DNA of 64,000 nucleotides from Cryphonectria parasitica EP155 (lineage: Eukaryota > Ascomycota > Sordariomycetes > Diaporthales > Cryphonectriaceae): assembly GCF_011745365.1 (NCBI RefSeq), contig NW_024468909.1, positions 806,001 through 870,000 on the forward strand, read 5' to 3'. Every line of letters begins with the position of its first letter. Position 1 is the first letter of the stretch. The translations under genes were made by a program, and so were the position numbers. The notes under the pieces were generated by a model. That model did not search any database. It was not told where the DNA came from and worked only from the letters and a program-made list of their open reading frames with translations. Below are positions 54,991-64,000 of the stretch, piece after piece.

Positions 54991-56557
54991 CTTGATGTTG
55001 ATATGTTCGTTTTCCAAGTTTCGGGAAAGAATCAAGAGAGTGTAAAAAGGTAGAAGTCCAGTCGCGGTTCACTATACAAAGGGGAGTCTTAACAAAACGG
55101 AGAGTAGATCAAGACGGAGGAGGGCCTTCTGATTTATGATGTATGATATAGTCCATTACTCCACCACCAGGGCGGCTGATGTCTCCTCTCGACGCTGTAC
55201 TTGTGCGACCCCCTTCTCGGCTCAGTGCAATGATGTACAGGATCATCCTCGCCAGTATTGGACGGTGAGGGATGTAGCATGCGGGGGAAACATGCGCCAC
55301 GAATTTATCCAGCCCTGTAGCGGGCATTGGATAAAGTCGCTGGCTAACTGCCTCACTGCCACTGGCTGCTGCTGGTGGTTCTAAAGGGGAAAAGTAATGA
55401 TAAGAAACAACCATGTCGGTTTGACGGAGAAAAGAAAACCACAACGGTGATGATGCTGATGTTTTTGTTGCTGCCTGTATATTTTGTCCTGGGAAGGTGC
55501 CTTTGAGTATTTCTCTCCTCGCCTCTCTGGTTACTTGCTTTCCAGGTACTGTGACATGTACTGGATGTATAAGCTGTCACCGTATCATCACCTTGTCCAA
55601 TTTATTGCACCAACTCTCATTCTCACCTCAAAAGAAGTACTCTTCTATTCACATATGCATCAAGAACATGTATATGGTCCTTCTTTCTCTCTTCCCTTTT
55701 TTCCTTCCTTTGCCTTACAAAAGAGGGAATAGTGACCCAAGGGCTAAGGTCCATTGATTTGCTTGAACGTACTACTGGTAGTCCGTACATTACCCGAAGT
55801 GGGCCTGAGGACATACAATAAAGTACAGTAGCGCACATACATGTAATCACATCCTGGTCCCTGCCCTCTTCCTGATTGGGACATCCAAGAGTACATTTAA
55901 CAAGGTTACCCCACTATTTTCAAGCTATAGTACATAGCACGCACTGCGGTAGCAGCCGCTGCAAAGCTCCAGGCCCATGAGCTCCTCCTAGCTCTGATAC
56001 TGCTGCTGTACTCGTCTCTGCTTCGACTTCCCTGATGTCGATCAACGTGACCAACAACACAGCATCTCTGCCCCTCAAGCCAGTGACTCTCTGCAACGAC
56101 TTTACAAGACAGCTTTGACAGCTTTGAGGACTTACACAGCTACCGCTACAGCTACAACGACTATCTAGATCCTTTTTAGGCAACCCTCGAGGACGACAGG
56201 GCACTCAAGTAACGTACACCAAGGAGGGGTACTCTCCCGCAGTCTCAGCCCTCCTTCGATCTCAGCCCTCAACCCGCAGCCCTCAGCTCTCTGAGCTTTG
56301 CTGCAATCGGAGCAGTTCATGATCACTAGGGCTCTTCAGCTCCTACCGGTGGTCTGATTGCTGCCCACCCCTCCCGATCTCTCCTCCCAGAGTCTGCCTG
56401 CTCTTCCTTGCTCGACTGTTTGGTCTCGTACATAATCCAGCGCTCCACGCGAGAGGGCGCACGCTTCGCATCTTCCTGCCCCCTCGAGCTGCTTCACGAG
56501 TCATCCGCTTCACGTCTTCCTCTAGCAAGATTGCAGCTCACATAATATTCCCTCAAG
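54991..56557. other. divergent intergenic region between the PhyH gene and the CFIm25 gene
   Basis: No gene seen in about 1.57 kb. It holds several TAC/GTA-rich patches (55776-55832, 55920) and, from about 56220, a pyrimidine-rich leader-like stretch. Confidence 0.6.
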
Positions 56558-57439
56558 ATGTCGACAATCGCGCCTAATGCGTTGCAATCATCCAAGCCGC
56601 CGGCCGTCCCCCTCTCCTTCGAGGCCAGCCAACCCGAGACCATTCGTCTGTTCCCGCTGTCCAACTACACATTCGGCGTTAAGGAGACCCAGCCTGAGGA
56701 GGACCCCAGCGTGATGGCGCGGCTGAAGCGGCTCGAGGAGCACTATACACAACACGGCATGCGGCGTACCTGCGAGGGCATCCTCGTCTGCCACGAGCAC
56801 AACCACCCGCACATCCTGATGCTGCAGATCGCAAATGCTTTCTTCAAGCTCCCTGGCGACTACCTCAAGCCCGAGGACGACGAGATCGAGGGCTTCAAGA
56901 AGCGCCTGGACGAGCGCCTCGCCCCCGTCGGCAGCCTCAGCGACGGCCAGACCGACGGCGACTGGGACGTCGGCGACTGTCTTGCCCAGTGGTGGCGGCC
57001 CAACTTCGAGACCTTCATGTACCCCTTTGTCCCCGCTCACGTCACACGTCCCAAGGAGTGCAAGAAGCTGTACATTATCCGTCTGCCCGAGTCCAGTAAG
57101 TTTCGCAAGAAGCCCCCTCCCATTGTCCTGCCGCCAGCCGCCAGGGTCTGGTCATGTAGACAAGCTGATTTTGAGCTTGCGCTCCCTGTAGAGGTCCTCA
57201 GCGTCCCCAAGAACATGAAGCTCCTAGCAGTGCCCCTCTTCGAACTCTACGACAACTCCCAGCGCTACGGGCCTCAGCTGTCCGCCATCCCCCACCTGCT
57301 CAGCCGCTACAATTTCGAGTTTGTCGACGAGAGCGGCAATGTCGTCGCACAGACTCCCTGTGGCAGAAATGCAGAGATGCCCAAGGCTAAGGTCGTGGCA
57401 GGAGACGACGTCAACATGCAGGAGGAGGGCGCTGAGTAG
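56558..57439 (+). CDS. NUDT21: cleavage factor Im 25-kDa subunit (CFIm25, NUDT21/CPSF5)
   Basis: Exons 56558-57095 and 57192-57439 encode 261 aa. The 96-nt intron (GTAAGT...CTGTAG, CTGAT branch point) joins LPES to KVLSVPKNMKLLAVPLFELY. If it is not removed, 32 extra residues without a stop are inserted. The protein follows human CFIm25 closely: LFPLSNYTFGVKE, GMRRTCEGILVCHEHNHPH, NAFFKLPGDYL, WWRPNFETFMYPFVPAH and PLFELYDNSQRYGPQLSAIP. The Nudix box region (GDYLKPEDDEIEGFKKRLDE) lacks the full catalytic consensus, as in the family, which binds RNA (UGUA) instead of hydrolysing nucleotides. It acts in the nucleus in mRNA 3'-end formation and poly(A) site choice. The N-terminal 30 residues and the acidic C-terminal tail are fungal-specific. 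Confidence 0.94.
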   Translation: MSTIAPNALQSSKPPAVPLSFEASQPETIRLFPLSNYTFGVKETQPEEDPSVMARLKRLEEHYTQHGMRRTCEGILVCHEHNHPHILMLQIANAFFKLPGDYLKPEDDEIEGFKKRLDERLAPVGSLSDGQTDGDWDVGDCLAQWWRPNFETFMYPFVPAHVTRPKECKKLYIIRLPESSKFRKKPPPIVLPPAARVWSCRQADFELALPVEVLSVPKNMKLLAVPLFELYDNSQRYGPQLSAIPHLLSRYNFEFVDESGNVVAQTPCGRNAEMPKAKVVAGDDVNMQEEGAE

Positions 57440-57862
57440 GTCCAGCTCTTTCTTGACGATTTAAGATGTCAAGGGGAAGAGAGCGAGGTAGAGACAGAAG
57501 TGTATAACCGTTAAGCGTGTTCACAATGTCGGGACCGTTGCCGAGGGCATTCGATGTTGCTGCTGTTATTGGCGACTAGGTCAGGTGGATGAACAAAGGG
57601 AGGCTCGAGTGATGTGAATGCATCGATATTGCAATTGGGCCTAAGGCGAGCATGGAAGCGCCGTATGTTCTAGAGCGAAGTACGAGGATCATAGGATTGA
57701 AAACAAGTTGCGGCAAGACATTTGCTGCAGAAGCTTGCTGTGCTACAGGCAAGATATGCTGATCGGCTGCTTACTCAGGGAAGGGCAGGCAGGATCGCGA
57801 AATACGCGCAACACCTTGCTTTAAAGAAGCACAACGAAGTTCGAATTTCAGCGCCATTTCTT
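57440..57862. other. convergent intergenic region
   Basis: No gene seen; probably the 3' UTRs of the CFIm25 and YjbQ genes. Confidence 0.6.
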
Positions 57863-58693
57863 CTATGCCTTCTCTCCTTGGATGGTTGCGACAACACGCC
57901 GTTGATGCTTCATCGCCCGAAACTCCAAGTACCATATTCCCTGCCAAGTGCCTATAGGTTTTATGTTTAGTGGGCCTTAGATCTGGTCCTCTGTGATTTG
58001 AGATATCAGAGGGGAGTGAAGGCAGGATCCGACATACCTGTTGCAAGTTTGCCGTCCCGGATCGGTATCGTGACACTCGCGCCGATAAGTGCAGACTTGA
58101 TATGAGCTGGCATGTCGTCCGGTCCCTCTACCAAAGGCAGCCCGCCTTATGTCAGCAAACAACAACGATAATACAAAAAATGAGGCACTCTGAGCGATTA
58201 TCTGGCGAGGCCACGTACCAGCAGAGTGTCGATATAGCTCCTCCCCCTTGGCACCGGCCTCTGGGGCTATGCGGTCCAGCGCATCGCTCATGTCGGCGCG
58301 CACATCGTCGTCCCAGTTCTCGTTCAGCGAGAGCGCGCAGCTCGTGTGCTGGATGAAGAGGTTCAGCAGCCCGACCTTGTAATTCTTGATCTCGGGCAGC
58401 GAGCTGACGACGTGGTCGGTGATGAGGTAGGACCCGCGGCTCTTGCTGGGGAGGGTGAACTGCTTCTGGTACCAGGAGCCCATGGCGAGACTTGGTTCGC
58501 AGGACAGACAGTCGGGCGACGGTGCTTCGGTCGTTGTGGGATTGGAAGAGAGCGGCGAAGAGGGCAAAAGGCTTAGTGGAAGGGTCCAGAGGTAGTGGAA
58601 GAGTCCAGGGAAGAAAGCGATCAGGATGAGTAGAAAAAAGATAAGTGTTGTTGTGTGTGAGGCTTGTGGTGAGGCTCTGTTTGTCGTAGGCAT
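57863..58693 (-). CDS. YjbQ/UPF0047 family protein with N-terminal hydrophobic extension
   Basis: Three exons, 58693-58219, 58127-58038 and 57951-57863, give 217 aa from ATG 58693. Introns (91 and 86 nt) have GTACGT and GTATGT donors and restore [20 protein letters not shown] and [17 protein letters not shown]. The conserved family part starts at [17 protein letters not shown] (ATG 58483, strong context GCCATGG, which would give 147 aa, the usual family size). It contains [19 protein letters not shown] with the conserved His, EGPDDMPAH and [12 protein letters not shown]. Bacterial YjbQ has weak thiamine-phosphate synthase activity; the true role is unknown. Upstream of 58483 the frame adds 70 residues with a hydrophobic stretch ([20 protein letters not shown]), which could anchor or target the protein. 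A further in-frame ATG is at 58768. Which start is used is open. Confidence 0.85.
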
Positions 58694-59066
58694 GGTGCAG
58701 TGGGTATAATTACTCGTAGCAAGTAGCTTTGATGGGGGGGGGGGGGGTTGAGATGCAGTGGACGTCATTCGTGGGGCTTGCACGCCACCTACACCAGCGA
58801 AGTGCGGGGAGCCACTGTTATGCTATAGTACTATTATCGTAGTAGGGGTCGAAATTTACAGGGGCCGGGGGTGGCCCTGGAGACTTGTCGTTGGGCTGGC
58901 GGCTGAAGTAGCATTCACCGATGACATCTTAATTCTCAACGCCCAAAAGTTTAAGACTGTCCTACCTCTTTCCTTTTTCCCTTTTTACTCCTCATCCTGC
59001 TCTTTTTATCACCAGCCACATACGTCAACTCTCGCAGCTTTGAGAATCATCGCCCACTCGGCCAAG
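58694..59066. promoter_or_regulatory. bidirectional promoter region between the YjbQ and WDR70 genes
   Basis: 373 bp between divergent start codons. It contains a G run (about 58735-58747), a TAC-rich near-palindrome (58819-58845) and a T/C-rich leader before 59067. Confidence 0.5.
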
Positions 59067-60848
59067 ATGAGCGACAATGAAGAGTTCGAGATCGAGCAAC
59101 CCGAGTTGGCGGAAGATGACCCGATGCGAGCATTTCTGCCGGCGTCCTTTGGCAAGAGGTCAAAAGAAGCAGACATCGCCGCACAGATAGACCGCAGCCG
59201 GCGGGGAGCAGAAAAGCCCAAAGCTGCACAGACACAACAGGTGAAAGACGAACCATCGAGAGGAGGAGACTCCAACGCAGATTCTGATGGCGGCGACAGC
59301 GACGACGACGACGATGATGACGATGACGACTCCTCGGACGATGACGAAGACGAGTACCCCGTGTCACACGAGCTGGTGCTCAAGACCCACGAGCGGACGG
59401 TCACCAGCGTGTCGCTGGACCCCGCCGGGTCGAGGCTGGCCACGGGGTCGCTGGACGGCACGGTGAAACTGCACGACTTCGCCTCCATGACACCGACGAC
59501 CCTTCGCGCCTTCCGCAGCGTCGACCTGTGGAAGACAAAGAGCTCCGCCGCGGCCGAGTCGTACCCGGTCAACCTCGTGCAATTCAACCCGCTGTCTGGC
59601 GGCACGTTCCTATGCGTCTCGGCACACCCACAGGCCAAGATCGTGTCGAGGGATGGTGACATTCTTACAGAGTTTGTCAAGGGAGACATGTACCTGCGGG
59701 ATATGCATAACACCAAAGGGCACGTCTCCGAGGTCACCACGGGCACCTGGCATCCTACGGACAGGAACCTGTGTGTCACAGCAGGCACGGACAGCACGCT
59801 GCGGATATGGGACGTCAATAACAAGAGGAGTCAGAAAGATGTCATCGTCTTCAAGTCAAAAGCCGCCGGGGCAGCAGGGAGGACAAGGATGACTGCGGTG
59901 GCGTGGGGGGCGCCGGCCTCTGGGGGCAGCAACGTGCTGGTCGCGGCTGCGCTGGACGGGTCACTGGTCTTGTACGGCGGAGATGGACCATTTACTAGAC
60001 CGACAGGAGAGATCAGCGCTGCGCACAAGGCTGATACCTGGACCGGAGGTGTGGACATCAGCTCAGACGGTCGCATGGTCGTTACTAGGGGCGGAGACAA
60101 CACCATCAAGTTGTGGGACACGCGCAAGTTTAAGCAGCCGCTGGTGTCGGTTGACCACCCATCGACGTCCGATAAGTTCGCCATGACGAACATCAAGTAC
60201 GCGCCGAACTCGACAAGCATTATCACTGGCTCGGCATCCGGACACCTACACATCCTCAACCCAGGCAATCTAAAGCCAGAACATGTCACACCGATCACGC
60301 CCGGCGCGCCACTCATCGTGGTCGATTGGCACGCAAAGCTTAATCAGATTGTCACGGGCTCCGCGAACGGCGAGACTCATGTCCTCTACAATCCCACCAT
60401 CTCGCAGCGCGGTGCGGTGGACGTGATGAGCAAGGCTCCCAAGAAGCGCCATATCGACGACAACCCGTCCATGACCATGGACCAGACCCTAGGTCTCTCT
60501 GGCGATAGCATTGTCAGCCCTGCTGCCCTTTCAGCACAACAACGGAGGAGCGCCAAGGCTGGGGTTACAGCCACGGGCAGGTCGCTGGATCCTCGGAGAC
60601 CACAGGTGCAGCAGATCACACCATTCATGCGAAGCCAGCCCGATGAGAAGCATATCGAGGAGAACATTCCGCTGTCAAAGATGCTGCACGAGGACCCGAG
60701 AGAGGCACTGCTTAAGTATGCAGATGTCGCGAAGAAGGACCCGCTCTTCACAAATGCGTGGAAGGAAACGCAGCCCGTGACGCAGTATGCAGAGTTGAGT
60801 GACGAGGAGCAGGAGGAGGGGCCAGATAAGAAGAGGGTGAAGAGATAG
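59067..60848 (+). CDS. wdr70: WDR70 (gastrulation-defective-1 like) WD40 protein
   Basis: A single exon of 593 aa. The open frame continues upstream to a GTG at 58758, but the first ATG in good context (caagATGa) is at 59067. The N-terminus is acidic, with FLPASFGKRSKEADI and then an uninterrupted Asp/Ser stretch (about residues 72-99). WD40 repeats follow (LVLKTHERTVTSVSLDPAGS, GTWHPTDRNLCVTAGTDSTL, VDISSDGRMVVTRGGDNTIK, IITGSASGHLHILNPG). The C-terminal part is basic and family-specific (TPFMRSQPDEKHIEENIPLS, EDPREALLKYAD), ending DKKRVKR. In animals and fission yeast WDR70 works with CUL4-DDB1 in histone H2B ubiquitylation at DNA breaks. That role is family knowledge. Its sequence is complete. 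Confidence 0.93.
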   Translation: MSDNEEFEIEQPELAEDDPMRAFLPASFGKRSKEADIAAQIDRSRRGAEKPKAAQTQQVKDEPSRGGDSNADSDGGDSDDDDDDDDDDSSDDDEDEYPVSHELVLKTHERTVTSVSLDPAGSRLATGSLDGTVKLHDFASMTPTTLRAFRSVDLWKTKSSAAAESYPVNLVQFNPLSGGTFLCVSAHPQAKIVSRDGDILTEFVKGDMYLRDMHNTKGHVSEVTTGTWHPTDRNLCVTAGTDSTLRIWDVNNKRSQKDVIVFKSKAAGAAGRTRMTAVAWGAPASGGSNVLVAAALDGSLVLYGGDGPFTRPTGEISAAHKADTWTGGVDISSDGRMVVTRGGDNTIKLWDTRKFKQPLVSVDHPSTSDKFAMTNIKYAPNSTSIITGSASGHLHILNPGNLKPEHVTPITPGAPLIVVDWHAKLNQIVTGSANGETHVLYNPTISQRGAVDVMSKAPKKRHIDDNPSMTMDQTLGLSGDSIVSPAALSAQQRRSAKAGVTATGRSLDPRRPQVQQITPFMRSQPDEKHIEENIPLSKMLHEDPREALLKYADVAKKDPLFTNAWKETQPVTQYAELSDEEQEEGPDKKRVKR

Positions 60849-61999
60849 ATAGAGCTCTCCCCCCCCCTTCTCCTGGCAAAACGTGGGGCTATTGGAATGT
60901 TTCAAAGGGTCAAAAGCCACTATCAAAGGTGGCCGTTGCCGCATGGTTTGGTAATTCTGGTAGTGCTGATGGTTCTGAGACCCTAGTGTGGTACCGCCCT
61001 CCTTACGCCGCCTCCTTACTACTGATACTTGTATGGTAGTAGCTGTCCAGTGCTGTCTTAGTTATCCGACCCCCCTGAGCTGATGCTTGCGGCGCAGAGG
61101 CCTCTTTCGGTGGAGACTCCGAGAGTTTAGTAAGCAGATACAGCCTTTGATTGGTGGGTGTGGCCCACTTAGTGGCTGGTCCGTGTCATCCGTGCATAAT
61201 TGTTAGTGCCTCAGGAATCAAGTTTTTGACCAGGCCTGCCATTGCCGCCCGCGCGCGAGTTGTGGTCAATCCATTCTCAATCACCACAGCGGACGGTGAC
61301 TCCATCGAAAGCGAAGCCTGCGCATCGCCAAAACAGCTTGGATTCATCGATAAACCATCTCAAGCTGCCCTGCAAACTTCACGGCACGCGATTTTTTCGC
61401 GCCATTCCTGCAGGCACTGGCCTTACCGCCCCCCTTTTAGGCCTGTTTTTTTCACATTTCCTTCCGTTCACTCGCCTGTTCCCTCCACCCCCAAGCAGCC
61501 ACTGCCTACCTACCTTTCACCACCCACGCACGCAGCCTGCGCCCAAAAACCCCCCACTGCAGCCAACCAGCAGCACCCGCCTTGTCGCATCGCATCGCAT
61601 CGCATCGGACCTCGAGGCTTGCCCCAGGGTGCAACTGTGACTTTTAGCTTCCAACGATTCACCCTCCCCCTCCCCCCTCGACGCGATAATTTCGTTATCG
61701 CATCCCATCGCTCAACGACTTTTGACGGTCACCGCGTTTTTTTCACCTGGCTCGGTCAAGGAGTCCCCCCACTCCCTGACACGTCTGCTCATCAACCAGC
61801 GACGCGCCCACAGTGACACTCGACATCTTCGCGTCGCCTCTTTCGGACCTGATCTTGACCACATCACGCTTTGTATCAATTGTCTCTCTACCAACTGAGC
61901 GCGTTGCTTGATGGATCTGCGACCAGAATAATATTTGGCCCTTGGTGTCACCCAGAAATTCCTACTCTTGAAGTGTCCGACTCCGTGCCGAACCAAATC
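60849..61999. other. intergenic region and leader before the SNF2 ATPase gene
   Basis: No gene seen. From about 61400 the + strand is C/T-rich and leader-like. A short uORF (MDLRPE, 61911-61931) ends 68 nt before the ATG at 62000. Confidence 0.55.
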
Positions 62000-62346
62000 A
62001 TGGCTTCAGTTCAGCCTGCGGGCCCGGTACATATGCCGGGCGCTGGTCTCCCCAGCTTGCCCTCCAATCTGACCCAGCAGCAGGTCAAAGATGTCTACCA
62101 GGTATGCTCGCCAATGCGGCTCCCCTGCGCGTTCGCCCTCTGAAGTCTGGCTCGGCATGCTGACACACTGTAGAAATTCCAAGAGATGAAAAAGAACAAC
62201 ACGCCTACGACCGATCCCGAGTTCATCAAAACATCAAATTTCCTGGCGAGCTTTCAGCAACATCAGCGCATGCGGGCGAAACAGCTTGAGTACCAGAAGA
62301 TGCAGCAGTCCCAGCAGCAGCAGCATCAGCAACAACAGCAGCATCA

Positions 62347-62391
<45 letters not shown>

Positions 62392-64000
62392 ACACCAACA
62401 GCAACAGCAGCAGCAGGGCGCCGTTGCTAACGGTGCTATAACAGATGGTCAAATAGGTGCCAACGGCGTGCAGCCGGGTCCACAGGCCTCGCCGTCTTCA
62501 ACCTCCCTTGGGGCTTCAGCTCTTCCCGCCGCGTCTGGAGACGCTTCAAATGCGGCTGCCTCGTCAACTTCAAGTGCTGGCACGGGCCAGTTCACGCAGG
62601 CACACCTTACTCTACTTAGGCAGCAGATCGCGGCCTTCAAGTACCTGAGCAGAAACTTTGGAGTACCCGCACAGATGCAAAATGCCCTTTTTGCACACCG
62701 ACAGCGGCGCCAGGCTTTGGTCGCGCAGCAAATATCTCAACCGTCGTCGACCCCGACCACACAACAAACGCCAGGCAAGGCTGGTCCGAGTGGATCGGAG
62801 CCGCCAAAGCCCGAAGAAGCCGCTCAGAAGCCTCCTGCGCATGAGTTCAAGACGCTGAAACGGCCTGATACGATGCTGGCGGATACCGTCAGCTTCTTCA
62901 AGCATGCACGGCGGGACCAGCGGCTGTTCATTCCTGGCCTCTTCCCGCCGGGTGTTGATTTTGACCAGCTGAGGGCGGACCGGGAGAAGATCATGTTCAG
63001 CAGGATGAGTGCCCGGTTCCACGAGTTGAAAAATCAACCAAGCAACCTGGCACACTGGGACACCTCCGAGGATAGCCTCGAGGTTGATGACAGCCTCAGG
63101 CGGAAGGCCATCATCGAGATGAAATCAATCGCGTTGTACTCCAAGCAGAGGAGACTGCGTGAGCTGATTGGGCGGCAGATGATGCAGTACGACAACCTCG
63201 CGACCACGACAAACCGCAGCCAGTACCGCAGGCTCAAGAAGCAGAGTGTGCGTGAGGCTCGCATCACCGAGAAGCTGGAGAAGCAGCAGCGTGACGCAAG
63301 GGAGAACCGTGAGAAGAAGAAGCACTCTGACTTCCTGCACGCCGTGTTCAACCACAGGCATGAGATCCTGTCGACCGGCGCCAGCCAGCAGAATAAGATG
63401 GGCAAAATGGGCAAGCTCATGTACAACCACCACTTCAACATCGAGAAGGAAGAGCAGAAACGTATTGAGCGGAATGCCAAGCAGCGTCTGCAGGCTCTCA
63501 AGGCCAACGACGAGGAGGCATATCTCAAGCTGCTCGACCAGGCCAAGGATACGCGTATCACTCACCTGCTCAAGCAGACAGACGGCTTCTTGGGGCAGCT
63601 CGCCTCGTCCGTCAAGGCCCAGCAACGGTCTGCCGCAGAGCGTTACGGCGACGAGTCCGGCGAATTCCTCAACGAGGAGGAGAGCGAAGACGAGGAAGAG
63701 GAAGAGGAGAACAGAGGCAAGATCGATTACTATGCTGTTGCTCATCGCATCAAGGAAGAAGTGACCGAACAGGCTAGCATCCTGGTGGGTGGTCGGCTCA
63801 AGGAGTACCAGGTCAAGGGTCTGCAGTGGATGATATCACTGTACAACAACAACCTGAACGGTATTCTTGCAGACGAAATGGGTCTCGGCAAGACGATCCA
63901 GACCATCAGCTTGGTCACCTACCTGATCGAAAAGAAGCAGCAGCTCGGTCCTTACCTCGTTATCGTCCCGCTCAGTACGTTGACGAACTGGAATCTCGAG
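62000..64000 (+). CDS. snf2: SWI/SNF or RSC catalytic ATPase (SNF2/STH1 type), 5' part
   Basis: Exon 1 is 62000-62101; intron 62102-62173 (GTATGC donor, GCTGAC branch point, TGTAG acceptor); exon 2 starts at 62174 and runs off the window. 643 residues are visible. In order: a Gln-rich, His-interrupted tract (about 81-115), the QLQ domain ([20 protein letters not shown], 174-193), [13 protein letters not shown], the HSA domain (about 392-440, [20 protein letters not shown]), a helical post-HSA part, an acidic stretch, then the start of the SNF2 ATPase: [12 protein letters not shown] (576) and motif [12 protein letters not shown] with Lys607. QLQ plus HSA separates it from ISWI, CHD and INO80 types. 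Whether it serves SWI/SNF, RSC or both cannot be read here. The bromodomain and second helicase lobe lie beyond the window. Confidence 0.94.
62311..62416 (+). repeat. polyglutamine-coding CAG/CAA tract in the SNF2 gene
   Basis: About 35 codons of CAG and CAA with four CAT or CAC (His) interruptions. The longest pure run is about 16 Gln. Length variation between strains is likely. Confidence 0.9.

Noticed and set aside
58758..59066. N-terminal 103-codon upstream extension of WDR70
   Set aside because: It begins with GTG and reads through leader-like T/C-rich DNA. The ATG at 59067 gives the normal acidic N-terminus of the family.

Overview
This window is chromosomal DNA of a filamentous ascomycete (Pezizomycotina, probably a Sordariomycete). 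The support is: short GT-AG introns, mostly 55-260 nt, with CTRAY-like branch points; long GC-rich exons; large intergenic stretches full of microsatellites; and gene families with fungal-specific forms (YCF1-type ABCC transporter, YDR124W/hrmA-associated domain protein, LCB2, GID9). I see no rRNA, tRNA, CRISPR, integrase or transposase. The species cannot be named from this alone.

Layout. 1-603 (-): 5' part of the GID/CTLH E3 ligase subunit GID9/FYV10. 3454-4512 (+): bHLH factor of the CBF1 type, with a 9-codon uORF ending 6 nt before its ATG. 6600-8259 (+): mitochondrial GABA transaminase. 11612-13621 (+): serine palmitoyltransferase subunit LCB2. 15295-21621 (+): five-exon vacuolar glutathione-conjugate ABC transporter (YCF1/MRP type) with a 27-nt exon and a 1007-nt intron. 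21622-36344: 14.7 kb without a recognisable gene, rich in homopolymers, GA/CT and CA tracts and a recurrent GTAC-containing motif. 36345-38371 (+): YDR124W-like helical bundle protein. 38372-45345: a second 7-kb gene-free stretch. 45346-46366 (-): BMT5-like 25S rRNA uridine methyltransferase. 48436-52279 (+): large Q/P-rich nuclear protein of unknown function, followed after a single TAG by a 260-codon in-frame open extension. 53828-54990 (-): PhyH-family Fe(II)/2-oxoglutarate dioxygenase. 56558-57439 (+): CFIm25 (NUDT21). 57863-58693 (-): YjbQ/UPF0047 protein. 59067-60848 (+): WDR70. 62000-64000 (+): start of a SWI/SNF-RSC type SNF2 ATPase.

The genes are unrelated housekeeping functions (protein turnover, amino-acid and sphingolipid metabolism, detoxification, rRNA and mRNA processing, chromatin), and I see no biosynthetic or defence cluster. 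The points most worth checking are the in-frame extension behind the TAG at 52277, the strongly over-represented near-palindrome GTACTATGGTAC in intergenic DNA, the 96-nt stop-free intron in the CFIm25 gene, and the uORF next to the CBF1 start. All exon borders were placed by eye from reading frame, splice motifs and family knowledge, without transcript data.
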